64,000 nt of DNA from Pseudomonas fluorescens (GCF_900215245.1 NZ_LT907842.1:3286001-3350000), one strand, 5' to 3'. Numbered from the stretch's first letter, positions 8,977-17,812 are shown. The notes: a model not told the origin generated them from the sequence alone. A program made the numbers and translations.

Positions 8977-9687
8977 TTACTGCAGGACTTCAATCACGCC
9001 ATCAGCACTCATGTTCACCTGGCTGGTGCCGGCTTCAACTTCCGGCGTCGGTGCCGAATCGGCCATGGCCGCTTTCATCATCATGCCGCCACGCGCGTAA
9101 GGCATAGGGTAGCCATTGGTGTTGAAGTTCAGGTTGACGATCTTGTAACCCTTGCCGCCCAGTGCATCGGTAGCCAGTTGAGCGCGCGCTTTGAATGCGG
9201 CCACTGCCTCTTTGAGCAACGCATCTTCGCTGGCCTTGCGCGTGGCATCGGCGATGGCGAAGTCCATGTTTTCCATTTTCAGGGTGTTGAGCAGCTCGCC
9301 GGTGAGCTTGGACAATGCCGGGAAGTCGGCGCTTTCCAGGCGCAGTTCGGCGCGCTCACGCCAGCCGGTGATCTTCTGGTTCTTGCTGTCGTAGATCGGG
9401 TAGCTGTTGCGGCTGCCTTGGCGCAGGGTCACCGCTTTGACTTCGCGCGCCTCGCCCAAGGCCTTGTTCATGGTGTTGGTGATTTCGGCCGCGAGTTTAG
9501 CCGGGTCGGCGTTTTGCGATTCGGTGTAGAGGGTGACGATCATCTTGTCGCGGGCAACTTCCTGGCTGACCTCGGCGCGCAGGGAAATCTGGTTGTAATT
9601 CAGCGCATCGGCGGCCATGGCGGGAAGGCTGGCCAGGGCGCTGGCGCTGAGGGTCAGAACGGCTGCACTGCGAGTGAAACGAGACAT
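8977..9687 (-). CDS. SIMPL (DUF541) domain periplasmic protein
   Basis: A 236-residue protein with a signal peptide (cleavage near LPAMAA, residue 26) and a SIMPL/DUF541 body: ISLRAEVSQEVARDKMIVTL, then the stretch around GSRNSYPIYDSKNQKITGWR, which is typical of the family. The C-terminus has a Met-rich segment (RGGMMMKAAM). Proteins of this family are periplasmic or outer-membrane associated; their biochemical role is not settled, although some form large oligomers. It has its own ribosome site (AAGGAGC) and a strong terminator, so it is monocistronic. It lies divergent to roxSR. Confidence 0.88.
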   Translation of the reverse strand: MSRFTRSAAVLTLSASALASLPAMAADALNYNQISLRAEVSQEVARDKMIVTLYTESQNADPAKLAAEITNTMNKALGEAREVKAVTLRQGSRNSYPIYDSKNQKITGWRERAELRLESADFPALSKLTGELLNTLKMENMDFAIADATRKASEDALLKEAVAAFKARAQLATDALGGKGYKIVNLNFNTNGYPMPYARGGMMMKAAMADSAPTPEVEAGTSQVNMSADGVIEVLQ

Positions 9688-9891
9688 GGAAGCTCCTTGA
9701 GATAGTCGTGTTCGGTATGACTGTAGACGGTGATGTCGGGTTCTTCGGGTTTACACATTCGCTACAAGTTGTCGGGTGCCGACGAACGGTCATTTGCTCG
9801 GCCTGCGTCAAAGAGCCACACACGCCATGCCAGGCGGCCTGCTTCGTTTATACTCCTGCCGATCCGCCTGCAGCGCTCACCGGGAGAGCTC

Positions 9892-11154
9892 ATGCTCGCC
9901 GCCGTAAAACTGACTTCCGCCACACGCCAGAACCTCTGGCGCCTGACGTTCATTCGCACCCTGGTACTGGCCGCACAGGCCGGCTCCGTCGGGCTCGCGT
10001 ATTGGTTCGACCTGCTGCCGTTGCCGTGGCTGCAACTCGCCGTGACCCTCGGCTTCTCCATCGTGCTGTGTGTGTTTACGGCTATCCGCCTGCGCACCAC
10101 GTGGCCGGTGACTGAGCTGGAATACGCCCTGCAATTGGCCTGCGACCTGTTTATCCACAGTGTGTTGCTGTATTTCTCCGGTGGTTCCACCAACCCGTTT
10201 GTTTCTTATTACCTGGTGCCACTGACCATCGCCGCCGTGACCTTGCCGTGGCGCTACTCGGTGGTGCTGTCGGGTATTGCCCTGACCCTGTACACCCTGT
10301 TGTTGGCTCAGTTTTATCCATTGCAGACCTTCCCCATTGCGCGGGAAAACCTGCAGATCTACGGGATGTGGTTGAGTTTTGCGCTGTCCGCCGCCGTTAT
10401 CACCTTCTTCGCCGCGCGCATGGCCGAAGAACTGCGCCGCCAGGAAGAATTGCGCGCGATTCGTCGCGAAGAAGGCCTGCGCGACCAGCAATTGCTGGCC
10501 GTCGCCACTCAGGCGGCCGGCGCCGCCCATGAATTGGGCACGCCGCTGGCGACCATGAGCGTGCTGCTTAATGAGATGGTCCAGGACCATCACGACCCAG
10601 CCCTGCAGGATGACCTGAGCGTGCTGCAGGAACAGGTCAAACAGTGCAAGCAGACGCTGCAGCAACTGGTGCGTGCCGCCGAAGCCAACCGGCGCCTGGC
10701 CGTCGAGATGCAGGACGTGACCCAGTGGCTCGATGAAGCCCTGAACCGCTGGCACCTGATGCGTCCCGAAGCCAGTTACCGTTTCAACCTGCTGGGCCAG
10801 GGCAGCGTGCCACGCATGGCGCCACCCCCGGACCTGACCCAGGCGCTGCTCAACCTGTTGAACAATGCCGCTGACGCCTGCCCCGAAGGCCTGGGCGTGC
10901 AGCTGGACTGGGACGCGGAACACGTGACCATCAGCATTCGTGACCACGGCGCGGGCGTGCCGCTGGCCATTGCCGAGCAGATCGGCAAACCGTTCTTTAC
11001 CACCAAGGGCAAAGGCTTCGGCCTCGGCCTGTTTTTGAGCAAGGCCAGCGTGACCCGCGCGGGCGGCTCAGTGAAGCTCTATAGTCATGAGGAAGGTGGC
11101 ACGCTCACCGAGCTGCGCCTGCCCCGTGTCGCACGAGGAGATATCGATGAGTGA
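9892..11154 (+). CDS. roxS: Redox-responsive sensor histidine kinase RoxS (RegB/PrrB family)
   Basis: A 420-residue membrane histidine kinase. The frame is open upstream, but the ATG at 9892 follows GGGAG and matches the expected N-terminus. Around six membrane segments occupy residues 18-175 and contain GGSTNPF at 97-103, the RegB quinone-sensing motif. The phospho-acceptor is H213 in AAGAAHELGTPLA. C252 lies 39 residues later, corresponding to the redox-active cysteine of RegB. ATP-binding boxes NLLNNAADAC, DHGAGVP and GKGFGLGLFL follow. Its partner RoxR overlaps the 3' end by 8 bases. In P. putida RoxSR controls terminal oxidases and the redox balance of respiration. Confidence 0.93.
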   Translation: MLAAVKLTSATRQNLWRLTFIRTLVLAAQAGSVGLAYWFDLLPLPWLQLAVTLGFSIVLCVFTAIRLRTTWPVTELEYALQLACDLFIHSVLLYFSGGSTNPFVSYYLVPLTIAAVTLPWRYSVVLSGIALTLYTLLLAQFYPLQTFPIARENLQIYGMWLSFALSAAVITFFAARMAEELRRQEELRAIRREEGLRDQQLLAVATQAAGAAHELGTPLATMSVLLNEMVQDHHDPALQDDLSVLQEQVKQCKQTLQQLVRAAEANRRLAVEMQDVTQWLDEALNRWHLMRPEASYRFNLLGQGSVPRMAPPPDLTQALLNLLNNAADACPEGLGVQLDWDAEHVTISIRDHGAGVPLAIAEQIGKPFFTTKGKGFGLGLFLSKASVTRAGGSVKLYSHEEGGTLTELRLPRVARGDIDE

Positions 11155-11707
11155 CGAGATCCAAGTCGAAGGCGAAGAACTGCCGCACCTGTTGCTGGTA
11201 GATGACGACGCCACCTTTACCCGTGTCATGGCGCGCGCGATGAGCCGTCGTGGTTTCCGTGTCAGCACCGCCGGTTCCGCCGAAGAAGGCCTGAGCATCG
11301 CCCAGGCTGACTTGCCGGACTACGCCGCGCTCGACCTGAAAATGGACGGCGACTCCGGCCTGGTGTTGCTGCCCAAGCTGCTGGAACTCGACCCGGAAAT
11401 GCGCGTGGTGATCCTCACCGGTTATTCCAGCATCGCCACCGCCGTCGAGGCCATCAAACGCGGTGCCTGCAACTACCTGTGCAAGCCGGCGGACGCCGAC
11501 GACGTACTGGCTGCCTTGCTCTCCGAACACGCCGACCTCGACACTCTGGTGCCGGAAAACCCGATGTCGGTGGACCGTCTGCAGTGGGAACACATCCAGC
11601 GCGTGCTGACCGAGCATGAAGGCAATATCTCCGCCACTGCCCGTGCCCTGGGCATGCACCGTCGCACCCTGCAACGCAAGCTGCAGAAACGCCCGGTACG
11701 GCGCTGA
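11147..11707 (+). CDS. roxR: Response regulator RoxR (RegA/PrrA/ActR family)
   Basis: A 186-residue response regulator with a receiver domain (LLLVDDD at 16-21; phospho-acceptor D63 in ALDLKMDG; T in ILTGYSS; K in YLCKPAD) and a Fis-type helix-turn-helix at the C-terminus (GNISATARALGMHRRTLQRK). This two-domain layout without an AAA+ module is that of RegA/PrrA. The ATG at 11147 overlaps the roxS stop codon and is preceded by GAGGAG, so translation is probably coupled. It is expected to act on genes for respiration and electron flow. Confidence 0.94.
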   Translation: MSDEIQVEGEELPHLLLVDDDATFTRVMARAMSRRGFRVSTAGSAEEGLSIAQADLPDYAALDLKMDGDSGLVLLPKLLELDPEMRVVILTGYSSIATAVEAIKRGACNYLCKPADADDVLAALLSEHADLDTLVPENPMSVDRLQWEHIQRVLTEHEGNISATARALGMHRRTLQRKLQKRPVRR

Positions 11708-11733
11708 ACAAAGTCTGAACAATCCGCTTCAGG

Positions 11734-11771
11734 CAGCACGGCGTGCTGAACCGATCGTCTATGATCGGTTC
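11734..11771. promoter_or_regulatory. Two adjacent perfect inverted repeats between roxR and the ABC exporter
   Basis: CAGCACG-G-CGTGCTG (11734-11748) directly abuts GAACCGATC-GTCTAT-GATCGGTTC (11748-11771). No T tract follows at once, so this could be an inefficient terminator for roxSR, paired operators, or an mRNA structure ahead of the ABC gene. Confidence 0.4.
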
Positions 11772-11806
11772 AAACGCCTGTCACATTTTCTTACAGAGCC
11801 TGAACG

Positions 11807-13531
11807 ATGAATCAGAACGCTGAGTATTCCGCGGTCAACGACGCGGTGCGTGGGCAATTCTTCCGCCGAACCTGGGCGATGATCACGCCGTATTGGCGCA
11901 GTGAAGAGAAGGGCAAGGCCTGGTTGTTGCTGGGTGCGGTGATTGGCTTGTCGCTGTTCAGCGTGGCGATCTCCGTATGGATCAACCACTGGTACAAGGA
12001 TTTCTACAACGCGCTGGAGAAGAAGGACACTGCCGCTTTCTGGCAGTTGATCGGCTATTTCGGCGGGATCGCCGCCGTCGCGATTCTCGGCGCGGTTTAT
12101 CGTCTGTACCTGACCCAAATGCTGACGATTCGCTGGCGTGCCTGGCTCACCGAAAAGCATTTCGCGCGCTGGCTTGCCGACAAGAACTACTACCAGCTGG
12201 AGCAGGGCGGTTACACCGATAACCCGGACCAGCGGATTTCCGAAGACCTTAACAACTTCACCTCCAGCACCTTGAGCCTGGGGTTAGGCCTGCTGCGCAA
12301 CGTGGTGAGCCTGGTGTCGTTTTCGATCATTCTGTGGGGGGTATCGGGCAGCATTGAGGTGTTTGGCTTCACCATTCCCGGCTACATGTTCTGGTGCGCC
12401 TTGGTCTATGCGGGTGTCGGTAGCTGGTTGACCCACCTGATCGGCCGTCGATTGATCGGCTTAAGCAACCAACAACAACGCTTCGAAGCGGACCTGCGTT
12501 TTTCCATGGTGCGGGTGCGTGAGAATGCCGAGAGCATTGCCCTGTACAACGGCGAGCCGAATGAAAACCAGCGCTTGAGTGCACGCTTCGGCAAGGTTTG
12601 GCACAACTTCTGGGACATCATGAAAGTGTCCAAGCGCCTGACCTTCTTTACTGCCGGCTACGGCCAGATTGCGATCATCTTTCCGTTTATCGTCGCCGCA
12701 CCACGCTACTTCACCGGCAAGATCGAGCTGGGCGAGCTGATGCAGATCAACTCGGCGTTCGGCAACGTGCAAGAGAACTTCAGCTGGTTTATCAACGCGT
12801 ATGCGGAGCTGGCTTCATGGCGCGCGACCAGTGATCGTCTGCTCAGCTTCCGCCAGGCCATGAGCGACAACGAGCAACGTGCTCCGGCCATTGATGTGCG
12901 CTCCGAGGGGCAGAGTCTGGTCGTGCAGGAGCTGGGCATGGACCTGGCCGACGGTCGCCATTTGCTCACCGACGCCGACATGACCGTAGAGCCGGGCCAG
13001 CGGGTGATGCTCAGTGGGCGTTCCGGCAGTGGTAAAAGTACGCTGCTGCGTGCAATGGGCGACTTGTGGCCTGCAGGGCACGGCAGTATTCGCTTGCCGG
13101 CGGCGCGTTACCTGTTCCTGCCGCAGAAACCCTACCTGCCGATTGGGACCTTGAAAGCTGTATTGAGTTATCCACAGGACGACGGCGTGTACCCGGCGCA
13201 ACGTTATGCACAGGTCCTGGAAACCTGCCGCTTGCCGCACCTTGTCAGCCGTCTGGATGAAGCTAACCACTGGCAACGTATGCTCTCACCCGGTGAGCAG
13301 CAGCGCCTGGCCTTTGCCCGCGCCTTGTTGTTCGCGCCGCAATGGCTGTACATGGACGAAGCCACCTCGGCCATGGACGAAGAGGATGAGGCGAACTTGT
13401 ACCAGGCGTTGATCGATGAACTGCCGGGGCTGAGCATCGTCAGCGTCGGCCATCGCAGCAGCCTCAAGCGTTTTCATGGGCGGCATGTGCGGATCGAGGC
13501 TGGGCTGTTGCAGGAGCAACCCGTGTCCTGA
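11807..13531 (+). CDS. YddA/SbmA-type ABC transporter, fused membrane and ATP-binding domains
   Basis: A 574-residue half-transporter. The N-terminal 330 residues form an ABC_membrane_2 (SbmA/BacA-like) domain with about six membrane helices, including KAWLLLGAVIGLSLFSVAIS and the conserved DNPDQRISED motif. The C-terminal ATPase carries Walker [11 protein letters not shown] (near residue 403), signature LSPGEQQRLAFARALL and Walker B WLYMDEATSAMDEE. E. coli YddA and mycobacterial Rv1819c relatives move cobalamin, bleomycin or antimicrobial peptides; the substrate here cannot be told. It starts 99 bases after roxR on the same strand. Confidence 0.88.
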   Translation: MNQNAEYSAVNDAVRGQFFRRTWAMITPYWRSEEKGKAWLLLGAVIGLSLFSVAISVWINHWYKDFYNALEKKDTAAFWQLIGYFGGIAAVAILGAVYRLYLTQMLTIRWRAWLTEKHFARWLADKNYYQLEQGGYTDNPDQRISEDLNNFTSSTLSLGLGLLRNVVSLVSFSIILWGVSGSIEVFGFTIPGYMFWCALVYAGVGSWLTHLIGRRLIGLSNQQQRFEADLRFSMVRVRENAESIALYNGEPNENQRLSARFGKVWHNFWDIMKVSKRLTFFTAGYGQIAIIFPFIVAAPRYFTGKIELGELMQINSAFGNVQENFSWFINAYAELASWRATSDRLLSFRQAMSDNEQRAPAIDVRSEGQSLVVQELGMDLADGRHLLTDADMTVEPGQRVMLSGRSGSGKSTLLRAMGDLWPAGHGSIRLPAARYLFLPQKPYLPIGTLKAVLSYPQDDGVYPAQRYAQVLETCRLPHLVSRLDEANHWQRMLSPGEQQRLAFARALLFAPQWLYMDEATSAMDEEDEANLYQALIDELPGLSIVSVGHRSSLKRFHGRHVRIEAGLLQEQPVS

Positions 13532-13550
13532 GGTCACACTCGATCAAAAT

Positions 13551-13637
13551 GTGGGAGCGGGCTTGCTCGCGAATGCGGTCTGTCAGTTGCAGTTGTGTTG
13601 ACTGATCCACCGCTTTCGCGAGCAAGCCCGCTCCCAC
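13551..13637. repeat. REP pair (BIME)
   Basis: Two 23-base REP units in inverted orientation (13551-13573 and 13615-13637) with the core GGAGCGGGCTTGCTCGCGAA are exact reverse complements. This is the fluorescent-pseudomonad REP family, placed after a stop codon as usual. Confidence 0.9.
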
Positions 13638-13672
13638 ACTGGATCGTCATTGTGCTGGAGAGTGAAGCCCAC

Positions 13673-13713
13673 AAAAAAGCCCGGTTGATCATCGATCAGC
13701 CGGGCTTTTTTAA
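13673..13713. terminator. Bidirectional rho-independent terminator
   Basis: AAAAAAGCCCGGTTGATC and its near-exact complement flank an ATC loop, giving a T tract on both strands. It serves the ABC exporter on the plus strand and the YhcB-like gene on the minus strand. Confidence 0.93.
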
Positions 13714-13727
13714 GGCTTGAAAATGAC

Positions 13728-14165
13728 TTACTTCTTCAAGCCGTAGTGCTCATCCAGCATGCCTGGGGCGTTTGGCGTTTTTGGCGCGTAGTCCCGTGGT
13801 GGCTCCTGGTTTTCCCGCGGAGGGGTCAGGCGTTCCCGTGGGGTTTGCGGTGCATCGGAATGCAACGCAGCCAGCAGACGCTGGCGGGTGATGTCGTCGA
13901 GGGCCAGGCGGTTAGCGCCATCGGCGAGGTGATCCTGTACTTCCTGGTAGCTCTGGGTGAGCTTCTTGACCAGGGTCGCGGTGCTGTTGAAGTGGGTAAC
14001 AACCTCGTTCTGATAACTGTCAAAACGTTCCTGAATGTCATCCAACTGACGCTGCGTGCGGTTAGGCGCGGCATTCGGCAGCAGGCGGGCAACCAGGAAT
14101 CCAATGGCGACACCGGCGACCAAGGCGAGAGTCGGCAACAACCAAACTAAGAGCGAGTGTTCCAC
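13728..14165 (-). CDS. YhcB/ZapG-like (DUF1043) inner-membrane protein
   Basis: A 145-residue protein with one N-terminal membrane helix (LLPTLALVAGVAIGFLVARL, residues 9-28). An amphipathic coiled coil follows, typical of DUF1043 (RTQRQLDDIQERFDSYQNEV, then HFNSTATLVKKLTQSYQEVQ), and the tail is Pro-rich. E. coli YhcB (ZapG) links cell division and envelope growth. The gene ends at a bidirectional terminator and is divergent from the hydrolase gene. Confidence 0.88.
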   Translation of the reverse strand: MEHSLLVWLLPTLALVAGVAIGFLVARLLPNAAPNRTQRQLDDIQERFDSYQNEVVTHFNSTATLVKKLTQSYQEVQDHLADGANRLALDDITRQRLLAALHSDAPQTPRERLTPPRENQEPPRDYAPKTPNAPGMLDEHYGLKK

Positions 14166-14312
14166 GAGTCCTTCCTCTATAAACGGCTTTGCTTTACGTT
14201 AACGGCTCGGACCTGCGCTGTATACCGCGATTAAGCTCGCAATCATGCCATGCACAGACTTTTAGCTAGACGAGTCGACCCTTTGAGAGGTCACGGAGTT
14301 CATTCCTTGCTC

Positions 14313-14942
14313 ATGCGTGAAACCCCCGTTTTGATCGATGGCCCGGTTGGCCAATTGGAAGCCCTGTACCTTGATCACCCCGAGCCACGTGGCCTGGCGC
14401 TGATCTGCCACCCTAACCCGGTGCAGGGTGGGACCATGCTCAATAAAGTCGTATCGACCCTGCAACGCACTGCGCGCGATGCCGGTTTGATTACTTTACG
14501 TTTTAATTACCGGGGTGTCGGTGCCAGCGCCGGGACCCACGATATGGCCACCGGTGAAGTCGACGATGCCGAAGCCTGCGCCAACTGGCTGCGTGAAAAA
14601 CACCCCGACCTGCCGCTGACACTGCTGGGCTTCTCGTTCGGCGGTTATGTGGCGGCCAGCCTCGGCGGGCGTCTGGAAGCCAGGGGCGAAAAGCTCGCGC
14701 ACCTGTTCATGGTCGCCGCTGCCGTGATGCGCCTGCGCGATACCGACGTGCTGCCCCAAGGCTGCCCATTGACCCTGATCCAGCCGGAAACCGACGAAGT
14801 GGTCGACCCGCAGCTGGTCTACGACTGGTCGGCTGCCTTGAAACGCCCCCATGAGCTGCTGAAAGTGGCAGAATGCGGGCACTTTTTTCATGGCAAGCTC
14901 ACCGATCTCAAGGATCTGGTGCTGCCGCGCCTCTCGAATTGA
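14313..14942 (+). CDS. Alpha/beta hydrolase (COG2945-like)
   Basis: A 209-residue serine hydrolase. The nucleophile elbow is GFSFGG (S108), with the expected acid in ETDEVVD and the histidine in CGHFFHG near the C-terminus. The CHPNPVQGGTMLNKVV and FNYRGVGAS motifs are those of the small COG2945 hydrolases. The frame is open to an ATG at 14250, but neither start has a strong ribosome site; the ATG at 14313 was chosen because the conserved fold begins there (ETPVLIDGPVGQLEAL). It ends 24 bases before trpS and is probably cotranscribed with it. The substrate is unknown. Confidence 0.85.
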   Translation: MRETPVLIDGPVGQLEALYLDHPEPRGLALICHPNPVQGGTMLNKVVSTLQRTARDAGLITLRFNYRGVGASAGTHDMATGEVDDAEACANWLREKHPDLPLTLLGFSFGGYVAASLGGRLEARGEKLAHLFMVAAAVMRLRDTDVLPQGCPLTLIQPETDEVVDPQLVYDWSAALKRPHELLKVAECGHFFHGKLTDLKDLVLPRLSN

Positions 14943-14966
14943 TAGCAGTCTGATAAGCGATTACCC

Positions 14967-16322
14967 ATGACGACTCGTACCCGTATCCTCACCGGCATCA
15001 CCACCACCGGCACGCCGCACCTGGGCAACTACGCCGGTGCGATCCGTCCTGCGATCCTCGCCAGCCAGGACGCCAATGCCGATTCCTTCTACTTCCTGGC
15101 CGACTACCACGCCCTGATCAAATGCGATGACCCGCAGCGCATCCAGCGCTCGCGTATGGAAATTGCCGCGACCTGGCTGGCCGGTGGCCTGGATGTGAAC
15201 CGGGTGACCTTCTACCGCCAGTCCGACATCCCGGAAATCCCCGAACTGACCTGGCTGCTGACCTGTGTTGCCGCCAAGGGCCTGCTCAACCGTGCCCACG
15301 CCTACAAGGCGTCGGTGGACAAGAACGTCGAAAGCGGCGAAGACCCGGATGCGGGCATCACCATGGGCTTGTACAGCTACCCGGTGCTGATGGCGGCGGA
15401 CATCCTGATGTTCAACGCGCACAAGGTGCCGGTCGGCCGTGACCAGATCCAGCACGTGGAAATGGCCCGCGACATCGGCCAGCGTTTCAACCACCTGTTC
15501 GGCAACGGTAAAGAATTCTTCACCATGCCCGAGGCCTTGATCGAAGAAAGCGTCGCCACCTTGCCGGGCCTCGATGGCCGCAAGATGTCCAAGAGCTACG
15601 ACAACACCATCCCGTTGTTCACCAGCGCCAAGGACATGAAAGACGCGATCTCGCGGATCGTCACCGACTCCCGCGCGCCCGGCGAAGCCAAGGACCCGGA
15701 CAATTCGCACCTGTTCACCTTGTTCCAGGCGTTTGCCACCAAGGCCGAGGAAGCGGAATTGCGCAACGCGTTGCTCGAAGGCCTGGGCTGGGGCGAGGCG
15801 AAGAACCGTCTGTTCCAACTGCTGGACAATCAATTGGGCGAGGCGCGCGAGCGTTATCACCAGTTGATGTCGCGCCCTTCGGATATGGAAGACCTGCTGC
15901 TGATCGGCGCCAAGAAGGCCCGTGCCGTGGCGGCGCCGTTCCTGGCCGAGCTGCGTGAGGCAGTGGGCCTGCGTTCATTCGTCAATCAGGTTGCCGCGCC
16001 GGTTGCGGCCAAGAAGAAAGCCTCCAAAGCTGCACGCTTCGTAAGCTTTCGCGAAGACGACGGCAGTTTCCGCTTCCGCCTGTTGGCCGCCGACGGCGAG
16101 CAACTGCTGCTGTCGCGCAATTTTGCCGACGGCAAAGCGGCTGGCGCGGTGACCAAGCAGTTGCAAAGCGGCGACGCGTTGGACGTGCGTACTGAAGCCC
16201 TGAGCTTCAGCGTATGGCTGGACGGCGCTGCGGTGGCCGACAGCGCCGAGTTCGCCGACGAACCGTCGCGCGATGCTGCCATCGCCGCTCTGCGCGTTGC
16301 GTTGACCCCCATCGAGGATTAA
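14967..16322 (+). CDS. trpS: Tryptophanyl-tRNA synthetase with C-terminal extension
   Basis: A class I aminoacyl-tRNA synthetase charging tRNA-Trp. The HIGH-type motif is PHLGN at residues 17-21 and the KMSKS motif is at 206-210 (GRKMSKSYDN). At 451 residues it is about 115 longer than E. coli TrpS (334). The extra C-terminal part, residues 340-451, follows a Lys/Ala linker (AAKKKASKAARF) and contains FREDDGSFRFRLLAADGEQL, which resembles YegP/DUF1508 repeats. Long TrpS forms of this kind are, from memory, usual in Pseudomonas. The role of the appended domain is not known to me. Confidence 0.96.
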   Translation: MTTRTRILTGITTTGTPHLGNYAGAIRPAILASQDANADSFYFLADYHALIKCDDPQRIQRSRMEIAATWLAGGLDVNRVTFYRQSDIPEIPELTWLLTCVAAKGLLNRAHAYKASVDKNVESGEDPDAGITMGLYSYPVLMAADILMFNAHKVPVGRDQIQHVEMARDIGQRFNHLFGNGKEFFTMPEALIEESVATLPGLDGRKMSKSYDNTIPLFTSAKDMKDAISRIVTDSRAPGEAKDPDNSHLFTLFQAFATKAEEAELRNALLEGLGWGEAKNRLFQLLDNQLGEARERYHQLMSRPSDMEDLLLIGAKKARAVAAPFLAELREAVGLRSFVNQVAAPVAAKKKASKAARFVSFREDDGSFRFRLLAADGEQLLLSRNFADGKAAGAVTKQLQSGDALDVRTEALSFSVWLDGAAVADSAEFADEPSRDAAIAALRVALTPIED

Positions 16323-16401
16323 CCCGACCAAGGGTTGATTGCCATTATCCAGGGCCGTCGTTACAGTGACGGCCCGTTTTTGTTGCCTTGCTAACGAAAT
16401 T

Positions 16402-17496
16402 ATGACGCCCCTAGAACGATATCAAGCTGATCTGAAACGCCCTGAATTCTTCCATGACGCGGCCCAGGAAACGGCGGTGCGTCATTTGCAGCGCCTGTAC
16501 GACGACCTGGTCGCGGCCTCGCAAAGCAAGCCAGGGATGTTCAGCAAGCTGTTTGGCAAGAAAGACCACACGCCGGTCAAAGGCCTGTATTTCTGGGGTG
16601 GCGTGGGCCGGGGCAAGACGTACCTGGTCGATACCTTCTTCGAAGCGCTGCCGTTCAAGGAAAAGGTGCGTACGCACTTTCACCGCTTCATGAAGCGTGT
16701 GCACGAGGAAATGAAGACCCTGCCGGGTGAGAAAAACCCGCTGACTATCATCGCCAAGCGTTTCTCCGACGAAGCGCGGGTGATCTGCTTCGATGAATTC
16801 TTCGTTTCCGACATCACCGACGCCATGATCCTCGGCACGCTGATGGAAGAATTGTTCAAGAACGGCGTGACCCTGGTCGCCACCTCGAACATCGTGCCTG
16901 ACGGATTGTACAAGGACGGCCTGCAACGCGCGCGCTTCCTGCCGGCCATCGCGCTGATCAAGCAGAATACCGAGATCGTCAACGTCGACAGCGGCGTGGA
17001 CTACCGCCTGCGTCACCTTGAGCAAGCGGAGCTGTTCCACTTCCCGCTGAACGAAGCGGCGCACGACAGCCTGAAAAAAAGCTTCCGCGCGCTCACGCCG
17101 GAATGCACCCAGGCGGTGGAAAACGACAAGCTGATGATCGAGAACCGCGAAATCATTGCATTGCGCACCTGCGACGACGTGGCCTGGTTCGAATTCCGCC
17201 AACTGTGCGACGGCCCGCGCAGCCAGAACGATTACATCGAGCTGGGCAAGATCTTCCACGCGGTGATCCTCAGCGGCGTGGAGCAGATGAGTGTCACCAC
17301 TGACGACATCGCGCGCCGGTTTATCAACATGGTCGACGAATTCTACGACCGTAACGTCAAGCTGATCATCTCGGCCGAAGTCGAACTCAAGGACCTCTAC
17401 ACCGGCGGTCGCTTGAACTTCGAATTCCAGCGCACGCTGAGCCGCTTGCTGGAAATGCAATCCCACGAGTTCCTGTCGCGTGGGCATAAGCCGTAA
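16402..17496 (+). CDS. zapE: ZapE, AFG1-like cell-division ATPase
   Basis: A 364-residue P-loop ATPase of the AFG1/ZapE family. Walker A is GGVGRGKT at residues 66-73, preceded by the diagnostic VKGLYFWGG; Walker B is in ARVICFDEFFVSD, and the family motif FHRFMKRVHEE is present. In E. coli ZapE associates with the Z ring under stress and low oxygen. The frame is open to 16339, but the ATG at 16402 gives the family start MTPLERYQADL. A terminator follows at 17513. Confidence 0.94.
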   Translation: MTPLERYQADLKRPEFFHDAAQETAVRHLQRLYDDLVAASQSKPGMFSKLFGKKDHTPVKGLYFWGGVGRGKTYLVDTFFEALPFKEKVRTHFHRFMKRVHEEMKTLPGEKNPLTIIAKRFSDEARVICFDEFFVSDITDAMILGTLMEELFKNGVTLVATSNIVPDGLYKDGLQRARFLPAIALIKQNTEIVNVDSGVDYRLRHLEQAELFHFPLNEAAHDSLKKSFRALTPECTQAVENDKLMIENREIIALRTCDDVAWFEFRQLCDGPRSQNDYIELGKIFHAVILSGVEQMSVTTDDIARRFINMVDEFYDRNVKLIISAEVELKDLYTGGRLNFEFQRTLSRLLEMQSHEFLSRGHKP

Positions 17497-17512
17497 GTGA
17501 TGTGATCCAGAT

Positions 17513-17541
17513 AAAAGGCCCGCTGCGATTGCGGGCCTTTT
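17513..17541. terminator. Terminator between zapE and the small hypothetical gene
   Basis: AAAAGGCCCGC-TGCGATT-GCGGGCCTTTT is a strong stem with T-rich sequence on the plus side and AAAA on the other, so it can stop both converging transcripts. Confidence 0.88.
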
Positions 17542-17557
17542 ACATTTTTGGTGCGGG

Positions 17558-17812
17558 TTAAAAAGTGATCTGGTCTGCTGCGGGCGGCGGTGGTAGCACG
17601 AGGAACTTGGATTTGCCCTCCATCTGGTAGATCGCGCCGTCCGAACCCCTAATTAATGGTCCCTTCCCCCCCTCTTCCTCATCATCCTTCTTCTTCTTTT
17701 TCTCCTCCAGAATTTCAGTCAACGATTTAATCTGATTTTCGTTTGATGGACTTGCGCCTGTCACGTCCAGCTGCATAGCCGGGCTGAAAGAGCTGCTTCC
17801 TATGGATGACAT
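17558..17812 (-). CDS. Small charged hypothetical protein
   Basis: An 84-residue protein I do not recognise. Residues 1-30 are Ser-rich (MSSIGSSSFSPAMQLDVTG) and residues 36-49 are extremely charged (EEKKKKKDDEEEGGK). The C-terminus holds GSDGAIYQMEGKSKFLVLPP, ending in a proline run. There is no signal peptide or membrane segment. Ribosome site GGAGACTCA precedes the codons before the ATG. It sits alone between zapE and a GlxA-type regulator. A Ser-rich, amphipathic N-terminus is seen in secreted substrates, but nothing here proves export. The purine-rich coding stretch is unlike its neighbours. Confidence 0.68.
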   Translation of the reverse strand: MSSIGSSSFSPAMQLDVTGASPSNENQIKSLTEILEEKKKKKDDEEEGGKGPLIRGSDGAIYQMEGKSKFLVLPPPPAADQITF

